DNA of 38,062 nucleotides, taken from Mnemiopsis leidyi (lineage: Eukaryota > Ctenophora > Tentaculata > Lobata > Bolinopsidae). The DNA is taken from NCBI GenBank assembly GCA_000226015.1, contig JH155864.1, positions 1 through 38,062 of the forward strand, read 5' to 3'. Below are positions 24,421 through 34,359 of the stretch, one piece after another. Made by a program: the position numbers and the translations under genes. The notes below the pieces were generated by a model. The model was not told the origin of the DNA and ran no database searches. It saw only the letters and a list, made by a program, of their open reading frames with translations. The stretch's first letter is position 1; each line of letters opens with the position of its first letter.

Positions 24421-26315
24421 TCACGTTTCGATAGGATGATGATCAGGGTTACTATCAGGTTTAGGAATCATGGGATACTCGAACAAGAAAGTAGCCACAG
24501 AAGGGACTTGGCGGAGCATGAAAACCTTCATACGGTCGAAACAGGCAGTGAAGGAATCGAGGGCGGGTCTCACGTCGATCGCTACGGAGTCCTCTCCGGA
24601 CTCCATCTGGTCTATACCCGTATCGTAGTAGTCCAGGATGTACCGCACCTGGAGAGGAGCGCAGGGTTAAGTGCGAGGCAGGGAATAAGGTTTGTGACCT
24701 TTCTAATTCTTAATTTGTGACAAGACTTAATACTTCATCAAGTTGAATTCTTGTGTTTAAGTAGTATTTAACATTAGTGTAATAACACAAAATCGTATAA
24801 AAACCATCCTATTTAAGAAATGTAGCCATACTTTTTTTCGATCTTTCATGCTTTTTTGGCCGGAGGTACAGTTTGAATCATCACACAATCTACAATTAAA
24901 TTTTCCCAGTTTCACGACCATATATATATTTTTTAAAGCAGAGTAGCTCCTTTAGAATCGGATCTGGAGAGATGAAAATATTGCGCCCGCCTGAGACCAA
25001 ACTATGCGTAATTCTTGATATGTAAAAAGGAGAGGACTTACCGGAGTTCCACATCTGTCTACCACCCAGTCATGTCGGTCAAAGGGAGGCTCGTAGCCGA
25101 GCATCCGCCTAAACATAGCTCGAGGAGACAGCTCCTTGGGCTTGCCCGCAAACTTCGTGAGCTGAGGGGTTGGACACTCCTCGCAGTGGAACGACTCCCA
25201 CAGTAGAATCTGGGTTAAGTTTTCATTTAGATTTTTCATTTAACTAAAGTCTTACACAAAATTGTCTTAATTTCGTTAGCGGATTAAAATCTACCAGGAA
25301 TAGTTAAGGGCAAAAATTACCTCATTCCAAGCCTTTTCGTTGTTGAAGTTGTGGATCTTGATGATCTCAGAAACAGTTTGTGGCGTGACGTCCTCCGGCT
25401 CGTCTCTCCAGTTCCAGCCCTTTCGAGTCATAGCATTCCAGAACATCTGCTCACTTGGATACACCCAGTTCTTCTCTGTAGATTGGTGTTGGGGAGAAAG
25501 ATAGAAAGATATAGCAGTTGGTAATGATCTTAAGTTTCTACATTTGTTAGTACGAATGCCCACTGGTTGTTTTGCATATGTAACTTTTGGTCACTAGTAT
25601 ACGTCATTAATTTCCAACAGCTTGACGGTTTCAAGTAGATATCTGGCAGAGTGGACTTCCTAAAAATTACTAAGAATTTTGCCTTAAACATTGACCCCAG
25701 TTTTCAGCTCACCTGTGCCAGTACGCGGGATGGAACTAGTTTCCCGGTCGGTGTTCAGAGGGAATGGTTGGTCATGTGCAGGTCTCTGATTTGGGGGAGG
25801 CATCATGTTGTCCGCGTCCAGGTTGTTGTGCATCGGGCACTCAGAGGGAACACTCGGCGCAGCTTCACCAGCTGCACTAGGACACTCACTCATCATGGAA
25901 GACATGGCTTTTTGGGCGCTGATGTACTGAAATAAATCAAGGTCATTCAGAACTGATTCAATATGCATCAAATATCGTTATCTCATTCAATGTATTGAAA
26001 AATTGTACGACCGATTGATTATTTGACATTCTTAAGGCTTTTTTGCCAACAAAACAGATAATAATCTCCAACCTGAGCAGTAGAAATCTTCTGAGAAGCT
26101 GCAGTATCAGTTGCCTCACTAGCAGACGTTGGGATCTCCGCCTCCGGTGCAGGAATTGCAGCGACCTCTGTTGGTTTAGACGTGGTTACCAGTTTGGTGT
26201 GGTCGATCGGACATTTAGCAGGAGTGGGAGGAGATTGTTGAATAGTTGTGTGGTCTACTGGACATTTTCCTTGGAGTCCCTCCACTTTTACAGCTTCAAC
26301 TATTGACTCGGTCAT
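24421..26315 (-). CDS. HCCS: Holocytochrome c-type synthase (cytochrome c haem lyase)
   Basis: Inner-membrane/intermembrane-space enzyme that attaches haem covalently to apocytochrome c (and c1). Five exons: 26073-26315, 25713-25926, 25321-25475, 25042-25209 and 24421-24648, with exact phase closure, 335 residues. The N-terminal third is low-complexity and carries at least four Cys-Pro haem-regulatory motifs (KCPVDH, KCPIDH, ECPSAA, ECPMHN); human HCCS has fewer. The conserved domain follows: [33 protein letters not shown] (including the His that ligates haem in human HCCS), [37 protein letters not shown], and [17 protein letters not shown]. The C-terminus runs about 30 residues past the usual end. 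An acceptor-like site lies eight bases before the ATG and is duplicated with its flank. Confidence 0.97.
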
Positions 26316-26377
26316 CCTTGCTACTGGATAGAGCGAATTAAAACGTCCTTGCTACTGGATAGAGCGAATTAAAACGT
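26316..26377 (-). repeat. 31-bp tandem duplication containing the acceptor before HCCS
   Basis: Two perfect 31-bp copies, 26316-26346 and 26347-26377. On the minus strand each reads ...TTTTAATTCGCTCTATCCAG followed by TAGCAAGG. The copy next to the gene puts the AG eight bases before the ATG. The duplication therefore provides two equivalent candidate acceptors, 31 bases apart. Confidence 0.9.
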
Positions 26378-26818
26378 AAATTATGACACAAATAGTCGCT
26401 GGAGCCTTTATTATAAGAAACACTAATTTTTGAAGTGAAATGATCACTGTTCGCCAATAACTGCAGAAACTAGGTTCTGGTGTAAAATTCAGCAAGCAAT
26501 GAAAGAGCTCAATAATTATCAAACAAATAGATTAAATCTTTACTAAAGTATACGTTACATATTTGATTACATAATTGGTTAGTGGTCAATGGTCTGGGGG
26601 ATTGTCCAGATGGTAGATATTATCTTATCGGTTCACCTTTAGTTAATAGATATGTTATAAAATATTTACAATTTCTTTCTTATAAAACTACTCTGGCATA
26701 TTCACATATTTCTCTGATACAATAAGCTAGATCATAATCATAACGGAAGTTATATCACGGTAAGTTATGTCAAGGTCAAAAGTTGTTAAAGAAAAATAAT
26801 TTCTAGTTTACTAATTTG

Positions 26819-27358
26819 TCATGAAGATTGGGTGAAAGCCAAGTTGATAGATTGTCCTGGTTCAATATTGACGACCTGTGTGTGCCGAGTCTGTGTGTTC
26901 GATACGCTGTAGGATCCAGCTGGAAGGTTTACTGATACGCCCTTGTTGTGAGTCACGTGGCCAGAAACACGTGAGTTTCCATGGAAACGCGCACAATGCT
27001 GCTCCTCTCGTTTACTGCCAGGGTTACAGGTGTGGTGTACACGTTTACAGTACCGTGTCGAGTTGTTAAGGAGGCTGGCTAGCGAATCAAACGCTTCGTT
27101 CACTGACAAGGGCGGTTCCGGCTCCTGAAGTAAGATTATCTATATTTATATGGGATCTAATATGTAGTTTCCTGGGCCCCGGTCATTAAAAAAAGCTGTG
27201 GAATGTAATAAAAGCAAAATACCCTACAAACTCACAGTATTGAGAGGAGGAGAGAGGGGTTTGGGCCACTGTACAGCTCTATCTTTAGCTCTGTGCAACA
27301 CATCCTGTCCTGTTGAAAGAGCTCTGCACATCGTACATGTCGTCCATTCCTCTGCCAT
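26819..27358 (-). CDS. AKIP1: A-kinase-interacting protein 1 homologue
   Basis: In vertebrates AKIP1 (BCA3) binds the PKA catalytic subunit and NF-kB p65 and enhances PKA signalling in nucleus and mitochondria. Two exons, 27236-27358 and 26819-27124, give 142 residues (human 210, with shorter splice forms). Three blocks match in order: VLHRAKDRAVQWPKP (human VLERAKRRAVDW), a middle AFDSLASLLNNSTRYCKRV block corresponding to the region around FMDYTSSQCGKYY, and a C-terminal beta-rich block PAGSYSVS..TRHTQVVNI..GQSINLAF (human GTYSVTV..THVVAVDSGQSVDLVF). The intervening part is shorter and basic. The C-terminal block is the best conserved. The assignment rests on remembered family sequence and is moderately strong. 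The acceptor-like CTAATTCCTCTAACACAG ends seven bases before the ATG. Confidence 0.82.
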
Positions 27359-27365
27359 CTTAATA

Positions 27366-27383
27366 CTGTGTTAGAGGAATTAG
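27366..27383 (-). other. Splice-acceptor-like site just 5' of AKIP1 start
   Basis: Minus strand reads CTAATTCCTCTAACACAG, a pyrimidine-rich tract ending in CAG, then TATTAAG and the ATG. This is the strongest such site in the window. Confidence 0.55.
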
Positions 27384-27931
27384 GGAAATCTATTATCTTG
27401 ATGTGATAAAACATAGTAATAAATTTTTAAGCGATGGTTGTTTACTATTGTATAGTTAACGGGGCAATCTGGTGGAAATTCGTTGCTAAGGTGTATATTG
27501 CAAGTTAGACAAAGAAGTATTCAGTGTTATCAAGGATGATTATATTAGATTAACATAATTTAAATGAAACGTTTATTGAAAACAACAAATGATCATCAGA
27601 AAAATCACGATCTATGGTATCAAATATCAAGTTATTTTATGCAACAAGTTACAACCAGCACTTCGGCCACATTTCCAAATACGGAAAGCAGATTCGATTA
27701 TTCAGTTTTAGTGCCCTTCATGGTTAAAATAAGTTCAGAAATTGATACCCGTTTGTTTAAATTACATATTTGCTTTACAGTGGCTGTAAGCTTAAACGAA
27801 ATTGTATGGTTTTGCCGTCATGAGATCAATGACGATATAAATAAAATCAAAACTTAGAATCTATTAAAAATATCGATTTTCGGTTCATGAGTTTGAAACG
27901 TAAGAAAACGAAATTTGGAAACAAAACAGGT

Positions 27932-30234
27932 TCAAGCAGCTCTGTAGTATTGCAAACATTCTTCTGGTATGTTGTACTGATATGCCCTCCGCTCCACTGC
28001 CTCAAGCATGAGCAGCCTAGATTTGTCCTGGAGTTTGGCATGGTTATAACAGATATACCTCCGTTTTGGACATTCCATGTTACACAGATGAAAAATCAGG
28101 TATTTGATTGTTAGTGGTAACCACATAAGGAAAAAGTTGAGATTTTAAAGCGAAATACTCACAGAAGTGCTATCATGTATGATGATTCCCCTGATCTTGT
28201 CGTACAAGTTTTCTATCTCGCGCGCAGTTTCTTGGGGTGGAATGTTTTTTCCAGCAGCTACAGAATGTAAATAGTCCTCCAACGTTTTACCGTATCTTTT
28301 CAACACGTGGTGCAGGGAGGAATACACCTATGTAGCAGGGAATAGTACTCTTATCTCAATATCTTGCATCAAGAAGACCAACATTGATTTTATGAGGAAT
28401 GAGTAACAATTAGATCCCAATAATGTCGTTATGTCCAATACCAAATTTCTGTGCTAATATGTAACATGCAATTAAGATGTGAAAGTGAACGAAAATTACC
28501 TGATCAGGAAAGCCAGGTTGGGCAAGAACGTGGAGACAGTCCTTGAATACAACAGAAGTTAATGACTTGATGGGCTGACCGTCAAATCGGGTGACATGGA
28601 GGGCTACCTGATGGAATACAACTATGTTAACAATGTTGTCATTTATCTCGCGTTTAAACGCCCCACCGGGGAAGTTAATAAATCCGGATTATTGGAAAAG
28701 ATTGGAACAGTTGTTGGAAAACGTCTAAGCCCCAAAAGGCCGCCACATTGGCAGCGGGCCAGGCATCATCTGGTAAGAAATGGATATACTGACAACTGCT
28801 GATTTCAAAAAAAAAATAGATAAAACGTATCAAACAAGTATGTTACCTCCGCCAACAAGACAGTAAATGATGCGTACTCCTCTCCCTGGACTTCTGACAT
28901 TGCTGAGGGGTTCTCAGGAAGTAATCTGGTCATTTCTTGGTTCATGGCTCGTAACGTCGCAGATACTAGCTGAAGGAGTTAACGTACTGTCAGAAAGATT
29001 GAGCAGGGGTGTAACTACCCTAACGTATACGTTACTCTATTGCTACTGAGTCGTGTATTGCACTCTGCAGGGCGCAGCCTGATTTGTATATAACGGGGGC
29101 AGCTCAGGCCTTCAGCTTCAGTCATAAAATTGTATCCTTTTCAGTATTTAGAAATAAATAAATATGAATAATGGAAGGAAAGGCTGGATGGCCATTCCTA
29201 TATATCGCTACAAGATAAAATCAATCGAGATTATCTTTACGAATTGTTTCGTTCGTTGATGTATATCTAGACTATACCTAAATAACCCGGATAATCTAAT
29301 CAGATGTTCAAGTGATTTGGAAAGCTCACGCGACCCTGTCAAGAAGCTGCATGCTGCACTAGCTGTCTCTTTGTCGGGCCAACTGTTCTTAAAGGTTCTA
29401 GAATAGCTATCTGCCAAGAGGGCCCGCAACTACTCAATGAAGTTGTGGTTACTTTGTTACTCTAGTAGCTGTACTATCATAGATAACCGATCGATCAAAT
29501 CAATATTTCTCGCAAGTAGCTAGACTATAGATATAGAATTGACCAGACTGCGCGCGCACAAATGCGCGTTAACTGACTGGAAAAGATGAAATATAGCGTG
29601 TTCCAGATGTACATAACTGTAGAATCTTTCAATGAAATTTGGCACGGGCACGGGTACAGGCACGCCGCCCGGCTAGGATAATGCAACTTGGCAGGGGCAT
29701 CAGAATACCGTGATCAATGATACAAAAAATCTTAACGTAGAATCTTAACGTGAATCAGAACAAAGCAAATCTCCAAATTTAAGGATTTGACCTCACCTCT
29801 TTGGAATTTGGGATAGATTGGTCAGCCTGGACGGTTGCCACAAGCTGAACAAACTCCTGAGACAATAAAATGTCCCCGCGAACCTCCTGAATGCACTTCT
29901 CAACCCAGAATTTGGAGTTCTCTGGAGCACCCAGACATTTACTCAGAACCTCAATACAGTCTCGATAACAGTCTGATTGGTTTCTACGTTTTGGGTTTCT
30001 CAGCAAGTTCAAACACGATGTAGCTATGTCTTGAGGAGTGGTTGTATGTGGAGGGTTTGTGGCTGCAGCTGGTGTAGGTTCTGTGACGAAGGGGTTGACT
30101 GGTGGTGCTACGGTAGCTGCTGGGGGTAAAGGAGGGCTGGGAGCTGGAGATTGGGAGTTGATGGGGCTGGCTACACCTGGTGGGCGCGTACTCCTGATTC
30201 CGCGCGATCTTCCTCTTCCCACTGCTGCTGCCAT
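27932..30234 (-). CDS. MIF4G-domain protein (PAIP1/CTIF/MIF4GD-like)
   Basis: Probable translation or mRNA adaptor. Five exons: 29797-30234, 28847-28969, 28500-28607, 28163-28327 and 27932-28027. All joins are phase 0 with good GT-AG borders, 309 residues. Residues 1-75 are a low-complexity Arg/Gly then Pro/Ala/Ser/Thr-rich tail (VGRGRSRG, SPAPSPPLPPAATVAPPVNP). The rest is all helical: DIATSCLNLLRN..., FWVEKCIQEVRGDILLSQEF, YASFTVLLAEVALHVT, VVFKDCLHVLAQPGF, YGKTLEDYL, and a last helix RLLMLEAVERRA. The order and spacing fit the MIF4G HEAT-like fold. The final helices align with PAIP1 (I..IE......LLKLVELR). I cannot decide the exact orthologue. The acceptor-like GGTAG five bases before the ATG has a weak pyrimidine tract. 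Confidence 0.78.
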
Positions 30235-30930
30235 ATTGCCTACCGTGGTGTTTCGTTTGTCAGCCGAGAAATATATAATGTATACACAAGATTTCTGGGG
30301 AATCAATGATATTTTTATTTATGTTGTGAGTATTAGGGAATTCAATTGCAATATCAGTTCTTGATGATTTCACTGCCACATGTAAAAAACTTTCCCTACT
30401 GAAAAATTAGAATGTAATCTATTTAGAGAATTCAAAAGTAATCAACCAAAGCTGTCAAAAACCCGACAATAAATGATCATACAATAACGAATAGTTAAAT
30501 ACAATATTACAAATTACAAAATATTTACAATGTAAATCAACTACTAAAGGTATGTCAATGATGAAACTTGATTTGCTGATTTATCAATTGATACTGTTTG
30601 TTATAAAATAAGCAACGTTTTACCGACTTATAAACACTTAATAGGTAACTTGATAGTTGCCCTCTCTTGATCAACTATTTAAAAGTCCCAAAAACCGTGG
30701 TTAATCTCTTATGAACTCTTATATCATACGGAGAAAATCGGTTTAAAATAAAACTAAATACTAAGAAGGTAGACATAGCAAAATTATGGATATTCGGTGA
30801 CTTGTAATAACAAATAGTACAGCCATATCATAAGCGTATGTCAACTGAAATCTGCAATTCCACGAAATTGACATCAAATCAATGTTTCGATTTACGAATT
30901 ATAACAAAATATAGAATGAAGTAGGACCAC

Positions 30931-32962
30931 TCATTTCTTGCCAATAGGCTCGGGACTTGGGGAAACGTTTGATTTCTTGAGATTATGGAAGTTTGGCAGG
31001 ACTTTCGCCAGAAACTCAAGCTGCTGGGTCTGAGGCTGAAAATGTGATATTGTTTGAGACACCTAAAAGATTTTTTAGTAACCAATCACCACAATGGCCA
31101 ACCCAGCTTTCATGTTCCTACTTCCTAAGTTCCTAAGATTTTCTTGTCTTCAGATCTATCGTTGCTTTGTTATAAATAATTAAGAGTATGAATTGTCAGG
31201 AGAATGCACTATCGTCTACTTGCCAATTTGCCAAGAGATAAAAAAGCTGGCTAGAAGAACTAAGCTCCAACAAACTAAAACCATCTAAAGTAACAAACCA
31301 TGGGTTTGTCCTGCTGCTTCCTGCGCTGATTTCCAGGTCCGTACACTACCGTCATGTTGTCAAGGTGATCTTCCTTGTCTAGGACACAGAACACGGACAC
31401 CACACACCCGTCACCAACCGTTACTTGTTGTCCGAGCTGCGGAACAACGTGACTCAACGTTACACGTGACAGAACGTTACATGTAATTATAAAAACTTAT
31501 AGCGGTCTGTTTTTAATGAGTGCTGAATGTTTTGTATAGGATGTTCCAATAGTCAGAGTGCGCATATTTTGGGCTTCTGATTCACACGGTGTTTGGTAAT
31601 TTATTATAAGTCTACTTTTATGAATAGGGCGTTAAAACCTTTGTCAGGGAAAAAGGATATAAATACAAGAATTCCTTATTCCTTAACTAAAGATTTTCAA
31701 TTGTCACAAGTGTAGATGTTACACACTATCTAAATTAGAAAAAGTGAACTAACCTTGCACTTGCTCTCAAATACATTGTTACTCCCGATCTTCAGGGACT
31801 CAACATGAGTTCCCACCTCGAACACGTTGTAACTGCCAATGTGGAGAGTTTCTCCCTGCTGCTTCCCACACACATAGTTTGTCTGTACCTGGAGAGGGGG
31901 AATGTTTGTAATCGTGGAGAATGTTAACATGAAACTTGTTTCTAGAAACTATGTTCGTAACCGTGGAGAATGTTAACATGAAACTTGTTTCTAGAAACTA
32001 TGTTCGTAACCGTGGAGAATGTTAACATGAAACTTGTTTCTAGAAACTATGTTTGTAATCGTGGAGAATGTAAACATGAAACTTGTTTGACAGGCATTTA
32101 TTTAATAGTATCACAATACCATGCTCATTTTTATTAGAGTTTCGATACGTGAAGAAAACACACTTTCAAACGTAAACAAGTTTACTTTTAGCTTACACAG
32201 CTACGTAAGAACATAACGAGTACCTACCTGTAGAGACCGTAGTGGAGCGTTTCTACCACCCCTGGTTTGCGGAGGCCGAGTTTCTGTCTCCTTCATAAAC
32301 TTAGCCAGGTCCTCGTCTGACATGTCTCCCCTGGTTGGGACAGATTTTGTTATATAAACTTAGCCAGGTCCTCGTCTGACATGTCTCCCCTGGTGGGGAC
32401 AGATTTTGTTATATAAACTTAGCCAGGTCCTCGTCTGACATGTCTCCCCTGGTGGGGACAGATTTTGTTATATAAACTTAGCCAGGTCCTCGTCTGACAT
32501 GTCTCCTCTATTGGGGACAGATTTTGTTTTACAGGCTTACAGTTACAGGTCCATAATTACCATCACTGGAAATGGTATCCTGCTTATACTTCTCATGTTT
32601 GATTCTTTACCAAGTTATAATAATCAAGAATTCAATACTTATTTTGCTACTTCGATTTACTGAACTAAGAAGTTCAGACGGATTAGGAGAACTATACTAC
32701 CTAAGGTCACCTCTTCTCTTATTACAGTTGTGAGAAGATAATGATTCTGGATCTGCCATAAAAAGACATCTCACCTATTGATAATGACGGTTTGCTCCTC
32801 AATCAAGCATCCGTCCCCGATGACAATGGGACCTGCGTAAGCAAATATCCTGACTTTAGGGTGTATTATTGTGCTTGCCCCAACCGTGACGTCACCTCTT
32901 AAATCTGCCTCTGCACACACCACTGCCCCCTTCGCTATTCTCAAGCTGGAAATTTTGTTCAT
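30931..32962 (-). CDS. DCTN6: Dynactin subunit 6 (p27)
   Basis: Pointed-end subunit of dynactin with a left-handed beta-helix of hexapeptide repeats. Five exons: 32775-32962, 32228-32330, 31754-31888, 31299-31436 and 30931-31035, exact phase closure, 222 residues (human 190). Matches in order are [92 protein letters not shown] and the C-terminal [20 protein letters not shown]. Exon 2 adds a charged ~35-residue loop ([20 protein letters not shown]...) where vertebrates have a shorter one. Its acceptor region is tandemly duplicated in the intron before it. I chose the ATG at 32962 because the peptide [16 protein letters not shown] has the usual length before the first repeat. A CAG inside it could instead be an acceptor of an unseen first exon. 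Confidence 0.95.
31902..32090. repeat. 49-bp tandem repeat, ~3.9 copies, in DCTN6 intron 2
   Basis: Copies start at 31902, 31951, 32000 and 32049; unit begins ATGTTCGTAACCGTGGAGAA. Copies are nearly identical. The array starts 13 bases upstream (minus sense) of the exon 3 acceptor at 31888. Confidence 0.95.
32295..32530. repeat. 59-bp tandem repeat, 4 copies, spanning a DCTN6 acceptor
   Basis: Copies begin at 32295, 32354, 32413 and 32472. The first copy covers the start of DCTN6 exon 2 and its acceptor; the others lie in intron 1 and carry the same CCCCACCAG-GGGAGACATG junction. The outermost copy is slightly changed (CCAATAG-AGGAGACATG). Only the first copy continues into the functional exon (TTTATGAAGGAG); the others read TTTATATAA, an in-frame stop. 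Confidence 0.93.
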
Positions 32963-32966
32963 TACT

Positions 32967-33398
32967 CGATTGCAACAAAACAGTGCAACTTGTACTTTCC
33001 TTTTTCTAGACGTACGTACAAAATTTCGCAGGTTAGATCAATAATTCGGCAACTGTTATCCTGATAAATTTCTTATTATTGTCAAACATCTCATAATATG
33101 AAGTAATCTAAGTTGAATCGCAATTTTGATGACCCTCGCCAGTTCTAGGAAGTAAGTTTAATTTTATAAAAAGAACGGTAATACTCTTTAGTTATCGGTG
33201 GTCAATACTCTCACATGTTCCACTCTATATTTAGACTTACCTCTAAGAACAAAGACATTCTGAGAAATAAAGCTTAAAATATTTGAAAATTTGTGACACT
33301 TTTCCAAGAATACTGTTCTCTATAATAGAGCTAGCAAACAGAAAGTTAGAAAATAGTTCGTTCTAGTATATAATTAGTTACAATTTCTGGGGGGCCGG
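32967..33398. other. Intergenic DNA upstream of DCTN6
   Basis: AT-rich DNA with no recognised gene, leading to the MITE. It would contain the DCTN6 promoter if the gene has its own. Confidence 0.4.
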
Positions 33399-33590
33399 CG
33401 TCCTGCCCCAAAACATCGTGCCCCCGAGTACTTTAACCAAGAGATTCAGCCCAAGTGACGTCCTGCTCCACAAGAGACAACTTCGTTAGGGTTAGGGTCA
33501 GGGTTAGGGGTTGGGTAAGGGTCGCTGGGGCCAAATACAAGGAAAGAGGAAAAAAATGTTGTGGGGCACGATGTTCTGGGGCAGGACGAC
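33399..33590. mobile_element. MITE-like element with 26-bp inverted ends and TTAGGG core
   Basis: The left end CGTCCTGCCCCAAAACATCG (continuing TGCCCC) is matched at the right by GGGGCACGATGTTCTGGGGC (continuing AGGACG), with one mismatch over 26 bases. The ~190-bp element is non-coding and has degenerate telomere-like repeats (GTTAGGGTTAGGGTCAGGG) at about 33487-33520. A partial copy lies at 22050-22131. No target duplication was clear. Confidence 0.8.
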
Positions 33591-34359
33591 TCGACGGGAA
33601 CCTAATTTATGACATCACACCAAAATAACTTCCTCTTTTGGTGGCAAAATAATCTATTTGTCTATATTGCTGCATATTTTAAGAAATATATAACCATTAG
33701 CGATACCTGTCATAGTTCATCTTGATAAAGGGAGGATCTTTCAAGCCCTGTCAAGCTAAGCTGGAATTGATTTTGAGTTAAACATATATGCACATATTCT
33801 ACTTTTGTTTAATTTAGTAAGGCATATTGCTCAAAAAGTGATAACTTAGAATTAATTATAAGATGTCATAACGAACAACATTGACATATTTGTATAAATA
33901 AATTCGTTAGATTAAATTCATATCATCATAAAATTAAATCATCTCAAAATTTAATGTAATGTATTTGATTAAAGAATTGATGCTGAACAAAAGCGAGAAT
34001 TATGAACCATATAAAACAAAAAATAAAATACCTCAATAAAATAAGTACTTGATTGATTGCAAAAAGTTATCATATTGTTAAATGTTACGATTAAGTTATA
34101 AAATTATCATATCGTTAAATGTTACGATTATAAAACAACGATTAGCAGTAAAACATAGAATGAAAAACTAAACTCGATAGTTGATGGAATTATTTATAAG
34201 GTACATATTATAGCATATTGTTTCAATACCTATTAACTATTTGTGGTTATCATTAACCAATAATTTAGTTGAAAGAAATTAAATCAAAAGCAACAATTTT
34301 AAATGCATTTATGTACAAGCTTATAGTTCAACATTGTATGAAATATTTTACACATTAGT
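33591..34359. other. Very AT-rich intergenic stretch
   Basis: No gene seen. Contains two copies of an AAATTATCATATCGTTAAATG-like unit near 34060-34125. Confidence 0.45.

Noticed and set aside
24340-24720. 126-residue plus-strand frame
   Set aside because: Antisense of the HCCS last exon, which has clear family matches on the minus strand.
27564-27857. 97-residue plus-strand frame between AKIP1 and the MIF4G gene
   Set aside because: Located in the short gap and 3' UTR of minus-strand genes, no recognisable domain.
29208-29429. Minus-strand frame in MIF4G intron 1 (ends HQRTKQFVKIISIDFIL)
   Set aside because: The flanking exons join in phase without it and its borders lack good splice sites; could be an old element fragment but I cannot name it.
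30038-30364. Gly-rich 108-residue plus-strand frame
   Set aside because: Antisense of the Pro/Ala-rich first exon of the MIF4G gene.
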